The notes beneath the pieces are model-generated. The model was not told where the DNA came from. It searched no databases and saw nothing but the letters and a program-made list of their open reading frames with translations. A program made the translations under genes and the position numbers. Shown piece after piece: positions 27,675 through 36,492 of a stretch of 64,000 nt of DNA (position 1 is its first letter; every line of letters begins with the position of its first letter). Location: assembly GCF_000948985.2 (NCBI RefSeq), contig NZ_CP059733.1:6200001-6264000 (forward strand). Reading direction: 5' to 3'. The stretch comes from Thalassomonas viridans (lineage in GTDB: Bacteria > Pseudomonadota > Gammaproteobacteria > Enterobacterales > Alteromonadaceae).

Positions 27675-28880
27675 ATGGCAAAAATTCTTTTTATCACCAC
27701 GCGCTTGCCTTACCCGGCAAATGAAGGGCACCAGATCAGAACCTATAACCTGCTAAAAAGAATCTGCCCGGCGCATGAGGTCCATTATTTATCCCTGCAA
27801 CGCAAAGATGACGACCCTTCGGCGGCGGCGCACCTGGAAACCATGTGCCGCTCGGTCCAGGTTTTCCCTATTGCCAACGAGCATTCGAAAGTCCGCTTTG
27901 CCAAGGACTTGTTGCAGGGCTTTCTCAGCAGCACACCTTTTGTGGTGCGTAAATATTTTTCCCGGGACCTGGCCCGGGCCATCGAAGAAAAACTGGCCGC
28001 CGAATCCTTTGATCTGGTGCATTTCGATATGCTGCCGCTGGCGCAATACGCCGGTTTGCTGGGGCAAACTCCCTATGTGTTAAACAACCATAATGTCGAA
28101 TCCCTGCTGCTGAAACGGCGCGCCGAAAATGCCGCTTTCCTGCCGGAAAAAATCTTTTTCAACAACCAGGCAAAAAGCCTGCATCATTTTGAAGTCAACG
28201 CCTGCCAGCAGGCCAAAGAAACCTTTGTCTGCTCCCCCATAGACGCCGATATCCTCAACTCCCTGAGTCCGGCGGCGAACATCAGCGTGGTGGAAAACGG
28301 CGTCGACACCGGCTTTTTCTCCCCCGGCAAGCAGGAACAAACGGCAAACAGCCTGGTGTTTGTCGGCGGCATGGGCTGGTTCCCCAATAAAGACGGCATG
28401 ATTTTCTTTATGGAAGAAGTGATGCCGAAAATACTGGCGCACATCCCGGACGCCCGCCTGACCCTGGTGGGCAAATCCACCGGCATAGAAATTCCCGGCG
28501 CTTTAAGGGATCACATCACAGTAACAGGTTTTGTCGATGACTTCCGCCCTATAGTCGCCGGCGCCGCGGTGTATATCCTGCCGATCCGGGTCGGCTCAGG
28601 CACCCGGCTGAAACTGCTGGAAGCCATGGCCATGGGCAAAGCGATAGTCTCCACTTCGGTCGGCGCCGAAGGCATAGACCTGACCGCAGATGAAAACATC
28701 ATCTACGCCGATGATGCCGAGGCTTTCGCCCGCGGCATCATCGCCTTATTAACAGACCAGACAAAAACCGCCAGTTTCGGCCACTCGGCCCGTGAACTGG
28801 CCACAGGTAAATATGACTGGGACATTATCGCCAACAAACTGCTGAGCAGTTATAATACTATCATTACAACAAACACTTAA
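27675..28880 (+). CDS. Glycosyltransferase family 4, exosortase-locus type
   Basis: This 401-residue GT-B enzyme begins I-L-F-I-T-T-R-L-P-Y-P, an opening shared with sugar transferases of PEP-CTERM/XrtA loci (the stp1 group). The V-L-N-N-H-N-V-E-S segment, G-G-M-G-W-F-P-N-K-D-G and a late P-I-R-V-G-S-G-T-R-L-K-L-L-E-A donor site follow. Membership of the stp1 subfamily is likely but I cannot score it. It is the third transferase of the operon, 70 bp after the second. Confidence 0.83.
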   Translation: MAKILFITTRLPYPANEGHQIRTYNLLKRICPAHEVHYLSLQRKDDDPSAAAHLETMCRSVQVFPIANEHSKVRFAKDLLQGFLSSTPFVVRKYFSRDLARAIEEKLAAESFDLVHFDMLPLAQYAGLLGQTPYVLNNHNVESLLLKRRAENAAFLPEKIFFNNQAKSLHHFEVNACQQAKETFVCSPIDADILNSLSPAANISVVENGVDTGFFSPGKQEQTANSLVFVGGMGWFPNKDGMIFFMEEVMPKILAHIPDARLTLVGKSTGIEIPGALRDHITVTGFVDDFRPIVAGAAVYILPIRVGSGTRLKLLEAMAMGKAIVSTSVGAEGIDLTADENIIYADDAEAFARGIIALLTDQTKTASFGHSARELATGKYDWDIIANKLLSSYNTIITTNT

Positions 28881-28890
28881 TACTAATAAT

Positions 28891-29451
28891 ATGTTTAACA
28901 ATATCAAACACGACTACCCGAGGTATGCCAGGGTTGCCGAAAGGAGCAACCCGGTTTCAAGACTGATCTTTTCCCTGCTGCAGCACGGCTTTATCGCCTT
29001 GCTGGTGTACCGCTTCGGCCGTTATGTCAATACCATCAGAATTCCCGTCGTCAGCCATGTCTTGAAAGTCGTCTATATCCTGCTTAAATACATCTCCGAA
29101 GTCCTGACCGGCATACAGATCAATGTCAATTCCGATATTGCTCCGGGCTTTTTTATCGGCCATTTCAGCTGCATCATCATAGGGGCGGAAAAAATCGGTC
29201 CCAACTGCTCTGTCGGCCAGGGTGTGACCATAGGACGTAAAGGGGCAGGCAAATCCAACGGCTGGCCGACCATAGGGGAGAATGTCTATATCGGCGCCGG
29301 CGCCAAGGTGTTCGGCAAAATCACCATAGGCAACAATGTCGTCATCGGCGCCAATGCCGTGGTCAATAAGGATATCCCCGACAATTGCATGGCGGTGGGC
29401 ATTCCGGCAAAAATCATTCCGAACCAGGCCGATGAAGATCTCGCCAGCTAA
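28891..29451 (+). CDS. Serine acetyltransferase-like hexapeptide enzyme
   Basis: This left-handed beta-helix acyltransferase of 186 residues is related to CysE. A helical N-terminus is followed by hexapeptide repeats from about residue 85, including F-F-I-G-H-F-S-C-I-I-I-G and V-I-G-A-N-A-V-V-N-K-D. In polysaccharide loci such enzymes O-acetylate sugars or supply an amino acid substituent. Position 10 bp after a glycosyltransferase and overlapping a deacetylase gene argues for a role in polysaccharide decoration over cysteine synthesis. Confidence 0.82.
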   Translation: MFNNIKHDYPRYARVAERSNPVSRLIFSLLQHGFIALLVYRFGRYVNTIRIPVVSHVLKVVYILLKYISEVLTGIQINVNSDIAPGFFIGHFSCIIIGAEKIGPNCSVGQGVTIGRKGAGKSNGWPTIGENVYIGAGAKVFGKITIGNNVVIGANAVVNKDIPDNCMAVGIPAKIIPNQADEDLAS

Positions 29452-30436
29452 GGTTTTCGCCCGGATAAAACAAATGCTGATCGGCATTTCCGGCCTGTCG
29501 GCCAAGCTGCACCGGGTGCGCGGCTACAAGAAGATCACTATCGTCACCTATCACGGCATACATAGCGGTGAGCTGCCGCTGGGGGACCATTGCTTTATGC
29601 ACCTGGATCTGTTTAAAGAGCAGATGCATTACCTGCACCGGCATTTTCATGTGCTGCCCCTGGAAGAAGCGCTGCAGATCACCGACTATAAAGGGAAAAA
29701 GCCCCTGGCGGCCATCACCTTCGATGACGGCTTTTATAATAATTACTCGCAGGCGTTTCCCGTACTCAAGGCGCTGGGCTTGCCGGCGACTATCTTCCTG
29801 TCCACAAATTATATCGACAGCCACAACACCATCTGGTTTTGCGATCTGCTGCGCATGCTCAGCCAAACCGAAAACAAAACCTTGATGTGGCAGGGAAAGC
29901 GCTATCACCTTAAAACGGATGAACAAAAACAGGCGGTATCCAGGCTGTTGCAGGCAGAGCTGAAAATCAAGGAGCCCCATGATGCGCAGCAAGCCCTGCA
30001 GGCTTTGGCCCGGGCCCTCGATTGCGATCTGGACTACCGCTACCGGGAAGATTCGCCTTTTTATATGCTGACGGCGGCGGCAATAAAAGAGATGTCGGAT
30101 TCCGGCCTGATCACCTTTGGCGCCCATACCCATAACCATGTCATCCTGACCAAAACCAGCTTGGCCCATGCCAGGGAGGAAATTCAGACCTCTATCAGGG
30201 AAACCGAAAAACTTACCGGCAAACCCTGTTACTCTTTTGCCTACCCCAACGGCCGGGCAGAAGACTTTAACGAAGAGCACCAGCAGATCCTCAGTGCCAG
30301 CGGCATCCGCTTTTGCGCCACCACCATCAACGGCCTGACGGCTCCCCGGCAGGAGCTGCTCGCCTTTAAACGGCTGTTTATCAATACCGACACGGGTATT
30401 GAGGTGTTTAAACTGCAAGTACACGGACACAGGTAA
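29432..30436 (+). CDS. Polysaccharide deacetylase (NodB fold)
   Basis: This carbohydrate esterase 4-type protein has 335 residues. It has T-Y-H-G-I-H near the N-terminus, the metal and base motif I-T-F-D-D-G-F, the H-T-H-N-H metal histidines, and the F-A-Y-P-N-G motif. It removes N- or O-acetyl groups from sugars. ATG 29432 overlaps the upstream gene by 20 bases; the frame opens earlier at 29336, inside that gene. No signal peptide is evident, so it may act on the lipid-linked precursor in the cytoplasm. Confidence 0.83.
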   Translation: MKISPAKVFARIKQMLIGISGLSAKLHRVRGYKKITIVTYHGIHSGELPLGDHCFMHLDLFKEQMHYLHRHFHVLPLEEALQITDYKGKKPLAAITFDDGFYNNYSQAFPVLKALGLPATIFLSTNYIDSHNTIWFCDLLRMLSQTENKTLMWQGKRYHLKTDEQKQAVSRLLQAELKIKEPHDAQQALQALARALDCDLDYRYREDSPFYMLTAAAIKEMSDSGLITFGAHTHNHVILTKTSLAHAREEIQTSIRETEKLTGKPCYSFAYPNGRAEDFNEEHQQILSASGIRFCATTINGLTAPRQELLAFKRLFINTDTGIEVFKLQVHGHR

Positions 30437-30439
30437 GAT

Positions 30440-31621
30440 ATGGACGTCATTGTTTTGGGACTTGGGGTCAACGGCCTGGCGGTTACCCGCTCCCTGGGCT
30501 GCCGCCGGTTGACAGTCGCCGGTATCTATCACGATCAGGATGATCTCGGCAGGCATTCACGCTACCTGAGCCGGGTGGAAAGGCTGCCGGAACAGTATGA
30601 CGCCCGCCAGCTGCTTACCGCCTGCCTGGCGGTAACGGCAACACGGGATGCGCAGAAAAACAAGCCGGTGATCATTTGCACCACAGACCAATTTGCCGAA
30701 ACCGTGGCGGAACACGGGGCGCTGTTTGAACCCTACTTTTTGCTGACCACGCCGGGCAAGGAGCTTTACTGGCGTTTCCTGGCCAAACAGGCCACGGCGG
30801 ATATCTGCAGCGAACACCATTTTCCCATACCCGATACCCGCTACACCAAAACGCCGGGCCAATTAATCTCCCTGACAAAAAGCATGGCCTACCCGGTGAT
30901 CATTAAACCGGACCTGACCTTTGACCGGGCTTTTCCCGGCAAAAATGTCGTCGTCCGCTCCCACCAGGAGCTCAGCGACTTTATCGCCCGCTACCCTGAG
31001 CTGGAAACCCGGGTGGTGGTGCAAAATATAGTGCCCAGCGGCGACGGCAATATTTATGTGGTCACCTGCTTCTGCGACAACAACGCCAAGGTCAGGACTA
31101 TCTATTCCGGCAAGAAAATCCGCCAGTATCTGCCCGATTACGGCGTCACCTGCTTCGGGGTCAGCGAGCACAGGCAAGCATTAAAACAAACCGTGATTGA
31201 GTTCCTCGAAGCCATAGGTTACCGGGGATTCGCCACCCTGGAATTTGCCTACGACGCGGAAAAAGACAGCTTTATCTTTATCGAGCTCAATATCCGCACT
31301 TTCTACCATAACCAGTTATTTAAAGATGCCGGCCTGGATATCAATTATCTCGCCTACCAGCTTACTGCGGAAACGGACGAGCTTGCCCCCTGCCTCAGCC
31401 GGCAGCAAGACGGGGTCTACTGGCTGGATTTTACCCGGGATTTCGGCTCTTTTATGCGTAAACGCAAAAGCGGCCAGCTCACCCTGCTGCCCTGGCTGAG
31501 AGACATCAGCAAAGCACGCTCCTTTGCCTATTTCGACACCGGGGATCTAAAACCCTTTATCGCATCGGTGAGAAAGTTTATCATGATTTCCTTATCCGGT
31601 TTTTTTCGCCCCAACAAATAA
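30440..31621 (+). CDS. ATP-grasp domain carboxylate-amine ligase-like protein
   Basis: This 393-residue protein has the ATP-grasp layout. The N-terminal Rossmann-like region is G-L-G-V-N-G-L-A-V-T-R-S, the ATP lysine region is Y-P-V-I-I-K-P-D, and the metal ligands are in F-I-F-I-E-L-N-I-R. ATP-grasp enzymes join a carboxylate to an amine or thiol through an acyl phosphate. In a polysaccharide operon, 3 bp after a deacetylase, it may attach an amino acid to a uronic acid or a freed amino group. The substrate is inferred only. Confidence 0.8.
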   Translation: MDVIVLGLGVNGLAVTRSLGCRRLTVAGIYHDQDDLGRHSRYLSRVERLPEQYDARQLLTACLAVTATRDAQKNKPVIICTTDQFAETVAEHGALFEPYFLLTTPGKELYWRFLAKQATADICSEHHFPIPDTRYTKTPGQLISLTKSMAYPVIIKPDLTFDRAFPGKNVVVRSHQELSDFIARYPELETRVVVQNIVPSGDGNIYVVTCFCDNNAKVRTIYSGKKIRQYLPDYGVTCFGVSEHRQALKQTVIEFLEAIGYRGFATLEFAYDAEKDSFIFIELNIRTFYHNQLFKDAGLDINYLAYQLTAETDELAPCLSRQQDGVYWLDFTRDFGSFMRKRKSGQLTLLPWLRDISKARSFAYFDTGDLKPFIASVRKFIMISLSGFFRPNK

Positions 31622-31645
31622 TTTTTTACACAAGGAAGCTTTCCG

Positions 31646-33127
31646 TTGTCCAATCAGCTTATTAAACACAGCATGATTTACTCGTTATTTCAGCTCTTTA
31701 TGATTTTTGCTGGTTTAATCTCCTTTCCTATTTTAACCAAATCGCTGACCACGGAAGAGTACGGCATCCTGGGGCTGATCACGGTAACCTTAAGCATGCT
31801 GGCTTCCTTCGGCAAACTGGGCATACAGCACGGCATAGTCCGCTACCGGGAAGATTATGAAAAAACAACCTTTATCAGCAATATCACTTATTTAGCCATA
31901 TTGGGTCCCTTTGCTCTGGCCCTGGTGCTGATGGCGTTTTCACTGCTGCTGTACCGGCTGGACTATATTCCGCCGGATTATATCGATATCGTGCTGATAG
32001 TGATTTTCCTGGCCTTTGCCGAGCAAATCAGGAATTTTATCGTCAATTATTTTATCAGCGTGCAGGAAAGCGCCCTGGTGGCGAAAATCAGGATCATGAG
32101 CAAGCTGATCACTATGATCTTCACCTTGTCCGTGGTGGTATTGATCCTGGCGTCCGCCAAAGGTTTTGTCTACGGCTTCCTGGTGGCGGAAATCATCGTC
32201 TTTTCCCTGACCCTGTATATCGCCAAAAGGCAGGAACTGTTTGCCGGCATCAATTTGTCCCGGGTCAGCGCAAAAATCTATAAACCCCTGCTGCTGTTCA
32301 GCATTCCCCTGCTGGGGCTGGAAATGGTCAGCATGCTGCATGCCTTTGTCGACCGTTACCTGATCAAATATTTTATGGAAGCCAGGTTTCTCGGCTATTA
32401 TTCCGCCTATTACAATATGGCGACTATGCTGGCGGCCCTGATCATAGGGGGACTGACCACCGCCATAGTGCCGGCTTACCTGAAAACCTGGAATGAGCAG
32501 GGCAGGGAAAAAACCGAAGCCTTGCTCAACCGCATTTTCAACCTGCTGCTGCTGATGTACCCTATTATCGTCATCAGCCTCTGGGTGGTCTCAAAAGAGC
32601 TGTTTGAATTGCTTACCACCAAAGAATATGTCGCTTACGCCTACCTGCTGCCCCTGATTGCCATGGGGGTGCTGCTGCAGTCAGCCATGCCGCTGTTTTC
32701 TGCCGGATTGAAAATCAAGAAGGCTTCCATGACCATGTTCTACTGCGTTATTTTCAGCGCGGTACTGAACCTGGTGCTCAACCTGATATTTATTCCCCTG
32801 TACGGGTTAACGGCGGCGGCGGTTACCACCACCGTCAGCTACGCCTGTATCGCCGCCGGCTTTGCCTATTTCGGCTCGGGCACCCTGACCCCGAAAGTCA
32901 ACCTGTATGTGCTGCTGCGCAGCTGCATATACGCCGGCATTTTCCTGCTGTTTTCCCCTTATATCCAGCATGAAATCAATGTGATCCAGCTTATTCTCAA
33001 GGTCAGTGCCGGGGTGGTTTATTTTTGCCTGATATTTATCTTATTTGAAAAACCCCTGACCCTGTTTTTATTTAATTCCGTGTTAAAGCGCATCCCGGGC
33101 GCGAAACATATGGTTAAGCAGTCATAA
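31646..33127 (+). CDS. Polysaccharide flippase, Wzx/MATE-like
   Basis: This integral membrane protein of 493 residues has about 14 hydrophobic helices. It is of the oligosaccharide flippase (Wzx) family and moves undecaprenyl-linked repeat units to the periplasmic face. It starts with TTG behind AAGGAAG. The family N-terminus is seen in F-P-I-L-T-K-S-L-T-T-E-E-Y-G. It is followed one base after its end by the Wzy-type gene. Confidence 0.88.
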   Translation: MSNQLIKHSMIYSLFQLFMIFAGLISFPILTKSLTTEEYGILGLITVTLSMLASFGKLGIQHGIVRYREDYEKTTFISNITYLAILGPFALALVLMAFSLLLYRLDYIPPDYIDIVLIVIFLAFAEQIRNFIVNYFISVQESALVAKIRIMSKLITMIFTLSVVVLILASAKGFVYGFLVAEIIVFSLTLYIAKRQELFAGINLSRVSAKIYKPLLLFSIPLLGLEMVSMLHAFVDRYLIKYFMEARFLGYYSAYYNMATMLAALIIGGLTTAIVPAYLKTWNEQGREKTEALLNRIFNLLLLMYPIIVISLWVVSKELFELLTTKEYVAYAYLLPLIAMGVLLQSAMPLFSAGLKIKKASMTMFYCVIFSAVLNLVLNLIFIPLYGLTAAAVTTTVSYACIAAGFAYFGSGTLTPKVNLYVLLRSCIYAGIFLLFSPYIQHEINVIQLILKVSAGVVYFCLIFILFEKPLTLFLFNSVLKRIPGAKHMVKQS

Positions 33128-33128
33128 A

Positions 33129-34430
33129 GTGGAAGCCATGAGACCAGTAAACAGAAGACAACAACTTGCCGCCGCAGCCGCCGAAAAGGGTTTTACCAAC
33201 TGGCCGCTGCTGATTTTCCTGTTTTTCCTGCCGCTGCGTAACCTGGTATTAAAGTTTTTCCCGCCCCTGCCCGGCGGCATCAATTTTGTCAACGTCTTCT
33301 TTGTCCTGGCATTTTTCTATTGCCTGAAAAGCAGGGAAAAAATCGACTGGAGTTACGCCCCCAATAAAAAGCTGCTCTATTTTATCCTGTATTTGTTTCT
33401 TTCCCTGCTGATAATGCGGCTTAACCTGACTTATCCGATAGAAGGCGCCTTCAATGCCCTCAAGGATTTTGTCTTTATCCTGTGCCTGAGTTATATAGTG
33501 CAAAGGAGCATCACCCGGGTCGAAGACGCGGAAAAAATCATTATCGCCCTGATCCTGCCGCTGCCTTATGTGTTCCGCCTGGTATATTCCCAATACCAGT
33601 CGGTGGCCCGCTGGCATTATTCCGATGATTTAAGGGTTAACGGCCCTATGTATGATCTGGGATCCAATGAACTCGGCGCCTACCTGGTCACCACCACCCT
33701 GCTGCTGGTATCCCTGGTATTCTTCTTTAAGGCCAGCAAAAAGTGGCTGCGTTATTTCATCTACCTGGCCCTGGTGCTCTCGGGCATCTCGCTGACCCTG
33801 ACCTATTCCCGGGGCGCCTACCTGGCAACCATTCTGGCCTGCATGTATTTTTACCTGATCAAGGAAAACAAAGGCAAGCTCACCCTGATACTGGTGCTCT
33901 TCACCATAAGCCTGCCGGTGATCATGCCGGTTTCCGTGGTGGAACGTTTTTCTTCCATCAGCTCGGATGAGGAAGACAGGGACGAAAGCGCCGCCTCACG
34001 TTTTGTTTTCTGGGAAGCCGCCTTTGAAAAAGCCGAGGAGTCGCCGGTATGGGGTTATGGTTACCGCAGCTGGCGCAGCCCGGAAATCAATAAAACCGGT
34101 ATGGACACCCACAACTATTTTGTCAAAACCATAGTGGAAGGGGGCGCAATCGGCCTGATCTTGCTGCTCACCCTGGTATACGCCAATTTTAAGCTGGCCA
34201 GGTATGTTTATAAAAATGCCACCGACCCCACCCAGAAAGCCCTTGCCCTGGCGGTGCTGCTCGCCACCCTGGGCATGATGGTGGGCAATATGTTTGGCGA
34301 CCGTTTTTCCCATTATTCCGTGGTTTTTATCTACTGGACCCTGGTGGGCGCCATGATCAAATTACAGCAGCTTACGCAGCAGCCGGCACCTGCCGCCGCC
34401 AAAAAACGCAATAATAAAAGATATCAATGA
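33129..34430 (+). CDS. O-antigen ligase/polymerase-like membrane protein (Wzy/WaaL)
   Basis: This polytopic membrane protein of 433 residues has the O-antigen ligase/polymerase domain: S-L-T-L-T-Y-S-R-G-A-Y, and a large periplasmic loop with W-G-Y-G-Y-R-S-W and H-N-Y-F-V-K. It probably polymerises repeat units on the lipid carrier. It directly follows the flippase. Start is GTG 33129 or ATG 33138; neither has a strong ribosome site. It overlaps the next gene by 4 bases. Confidence 0.83.
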   Translation: MEAMRPVNRRQQLAAAAAEKGFTNWPLLIFLFFLPLRNLVLKFFPPLPGGINFVNVFFVLAFFYCLKSREKIDWSYAPNKKLLYFILYLFLSLLIMRLNLTYPIEGAFNALKDFVFILCLSYIVQRSITRVEDAEKIIIALILPLPYVFRLVYSQYQSVARWHYSDDLRVNGPMYDLGSNELGAYLVTTTLLLVSLVFFFKASKKWLRYFIYLALVLSGISLTLTYSRGAYLATILACMYFYLIKENKGKLTLILVLFTISLPVIMPVSVVERFSSISSDEEDRDESAASRFVFWEAAFEKAEESPVWGYGYRSWRSPEINKTGMDTHNYFVKTIVEGGAIGLILLLTLVYANFKLARYVYKNATDPTQKALALAVLLATLGMMVGNMFGDRFSHYSVVFIYWTLVGAMIKLQQLTQQPAPAAAKKRNNKRYQ

Positions 34431-36133
34431 AAAAAAATAAGTTAAAAATCGGCTTGTTAATCAGCAGCTACCGGGTCCAGGCCTGGTTTGCCAAATGCGT
34501 TGAACAGCTGCTTGACGGCGAGCATGCCCGGGTCGAGCTTGTTATCATCAGGGACGAAAACCCGGAGGCGGCCGACAAAACCCAGCTTAAAGCCGATGTG
34601 CTGAAAAAAAGCAAAAAACTCTGCCTGGCTTTATTTAATAAAACCGCGGACATCACCTACCGCGCCCTGATGGAGAAACATCCGGAAATTACCGATGCCG
34701 GCGCCCTGACGGATTTGCGCCCGGCCCTGGCACATGTGCCTGTTACCTCCCTGTCGCCGCAAAACAGCCAGGGCAGGTTTGATGACAGCCAGCTTAGGCA
34801 AATAGGCAACAGCGGGCTGGATGTGATCATCTGCGATAACCCCGGCGGCTTAAGCGGCGAGATACTAACCGCCGCCAGGCACGGCGTCTGGTCGCTCCAG
34901 TATGGCGAAAACCAGCTCAGGCGGGCCGGCTCTCCCGGTTACTGGCAGGCCCTGGGTGACTGGTCTGAAGCCTCGGAAGTTATGCTGGTCAGGCTCACCC
35001 CGGAAAACGAAAACAACCAGGTCCTGTACCGCTCCTATTCGGCGGCGGATCATATGTCTTTCACCCACCATAAAAACAGCGAATACTGGAAGGCCTCGGC
35101 TTTTGTCGCCCGGGTGCTGAACAAGCTGCAGGATATGGGGGAAGAAGCTTTTTACCGGGAAATCGCCACCGACAACCTGCATCCTGACTTTAACAGCAAC
35201 AGGACTTTTACCGCCCCGACGGCAAAAGAAAAGTTCAAGATCACCGGCAAAAAGCTGCAGGACAAACTCAATATTTTCCTGAAGAAAAGCCTTTATTACC
35301 AGCAATGGTTTTTGCTTTATGACCTCAATCCCGGGCTGTCGAACCGCTTCTCCCGCTATAAAAAGATCATGCCCCCCAAAGACAGGTTCTGGGCGGATCC
35401 CCATATTATTTTTAACAATGATAAATACTATATTTTTATTGAAGAATATATGCAGGCCAGCAAAAAAGGCCATATCTCAGTGATCGAAATGGACAGACAG
35501 GGCAGGCATAAATTTCCGGTCAAGGTCCTGGAAAAAGACCATCACCTGTCTTACCCCTATGTGTTCGAGGCCGGCGGCGACTATTATATGATCCCGGAAA
35601 CCGCCTCCAACCGCACCATAGAACTGTATAAAAGCAGCCAGTTCCCCTTCAAATGGGAATGGCAAATGAACCTGATGGAAGACGTTTATGCCGTCGATAC
35701 CACCTTGTATTTTGACCGGGACAGGTGGTGGCTCTTTGCCAATATGGTGGAAACCCAAGGGGCTTCTTCCCTCGATGAACTGTTTATCTTTTACAGTGAT
35801 GATTTTCGCTCCACTAAGTGGCAGCCCCACAAGCAAAACCCGGTGATCTCGGATGTCAGGAAGGCGCGCCCCGCCGGCGCCATCTTTGAAATGAACGGCA
35901 ACTTATACCGGCCGTCGCAAAATTGCGCCCACAGGTACGGTTATGGCTTTAATATCAACCATATTACCCGGCTTGATCCCGAAGAATACCGCGAAGTCAT
36001 GGTGTCCCAGGTCAAACCTAACTGGCAACCTGATCTGCAGGCCACCCATACCTTTAATAAAACCGGTGAGCTGCAAATCATAGACGCCCTGGCAAGCAAA
36101 TTTAAATTCGGAAAAAATAGCGACTTATCATAA
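34427..36133 (+). CDS. Formyltransferase-like / five-bladed propeller fusion protein
   Basis: This 568-residue two-part protein has an N-terminal ~220 residues resembling a formyltransferase (Rossmann start I-G-L-L-I-S-S-Y, D-V-I-I-C-D-N-P-G-G, H-G-V-W-S-L-Q-Y-G). The C-terminal ~270 residues resemble the beta-propeller of glucosamine inositolphosphorylceramide transferases (F-W-A-D-P-H-I-I, Y-P-Y-V-F-E, R-P-S-Q-N-C). In formyltransferases an Asn and a His precede S-L-L-P; here that stretch reads G-V-W-S-L-Q-Y, so classical catalysis is doubtful. It ends the flippase/polymerase stretch and likely modifies or adds a sugar. Confidence 0.7.
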   Translation: MKKNKLKIGLLISSYRVQAWFAKCVEQLLDGEHARVELVIIRDENPEAADKTQLKADVLKKSKKLCLALFNKTADITYRALMEKHPEITDAGALTDLRPALAHVPVTSLSPQNSQGRFDDSQLRQIGNSGLDVIICDNPGGLSGEILTAARHGVWSLQYGENQLRRAGSPGYWQALGDWSEASEVMLVRLTPENENNQVLYRSYSAADHMSFTHHKNSEYWKASAFVARVLNKLQDMGEEAFYREIATDNLHPDFNSNRTFTAPTAKEKFKITGKKLQDKLNIFLKKSLYYQQWFLLYDLNPGLSNRFSRYKKIMPPKDRFWADPHIIFNNDKYYIFIEEYMQASKKGHISVIEMDRQGRHKFPVKVLEKDHHLSYPYVFEAGGDYYMIPETASNRTIELYKSSQFPFKWEWQMNLMEDVYAVDTTLYFDRDRWWLFANMVETQGASSLDELFIFYSDDFRSTKWQPHKQNPVISDVRKARPAGAIFEMNGNLYRPSQNCAHRYGYGFNINHITRLDPEEYREVMVSQVKPNWQPDLQATHTFNKTGELQIIDALASKFKFGKNSDLS

Positions 36134-36342
36134 GCTTGACAAAGGAATTGAAAATCACCGCCAAAGTCATCTATATCTGGCTCTGGCTATTAAAACCTTT
36201 TATACTAGACCGGATTGTGATAACTGTCTTGCTATCAAATAAACAGTAAAAAATTAACAATAAAGTGCTAAAAACCAAGTAGCAACAAAAGAAGGAATCG
36301 GGACCATGGCCCGGGACAGGAGGCTGTTCTCCCGGAGGAACT

Positions 36343-36384
36343 ATGGTTTTGGCTGCCAGCTGTGAGGACGACACGGAAAAATGA
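36343..36384 (+). CDS. Possible 13-codon leader peptide upstream of xrtA
   Basis: An ATG four bases after GGAGG begins 13 codons (M-V-L-A-A-S-C-E-D-D-T-E-K) ending in TGA that overlaps the next ATG as ATGA. The ribosome site is stronger than that of most genes in the operon. It could be a translated leader coupled to the next frame. Short length makes chance possible. Confidence 0.3.
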   Translation: MVLAASCEDDTEK

Positions 36385-36479
36385 ACAATCGATCCGGCAT
36401 CAACAAGCGCCGTAATCCAGGCAAAACACCGCCGGTTTATTTTCCCCGCGTCGCATTCCCGGCGATCTATAACATATAA
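36381..36479 (+). CDS. Possible 32-codon small protein upstream of xrtA
   Basis: This frame starts in the ATGA overlap with the 13-codon frame and runs 32 codons, rich in Arg, Lys and Pro, to a TAA 13 bases before xrtA. It has no ribosome site apart from coupling. It resembles no family I know. It may carry translation into the xrtA TTG start. Confidence 0.25.
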   Translation: MNNRSGINKRRNPGKTPPVYFPRVAFPAIYNI

Positions 36480-36492
36480 GGTTGACCCAGAT

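Larger units (their letters stand above)
36134..36492 (+). other. Leader region of xrtA with hairpins and two tiny reading frames
   Basis: These 359 bases separate the fusion gene from xrtA. A hairpin pairs 36312-36319 with 36324-36334 (GAGG loop, 3-base bulge). It is preceded by a small CGGG/CCCG hairpin at 36299-36313 and followed by GGAGG and an ATG at 36343. No known riboswitch core is recognised. The rest is AT-rich and unremarkable. Confidence 0.45.

Noticed and set aside
29414..30556. 380-codon minus-strand frame over the deacetylase gene
   Set aside because: The plus-strand frame has clear NodB motifs; the antisense product has a composition typical of a shadow frame and no family features.
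36293..36400. Cyclic-di-GMP, cobalamin or guanidine riboswitch upstream of xrtA
   Set aside because: The conserved core sequences of these classes are not present; only hairpins and a strong ribosome site are seen.
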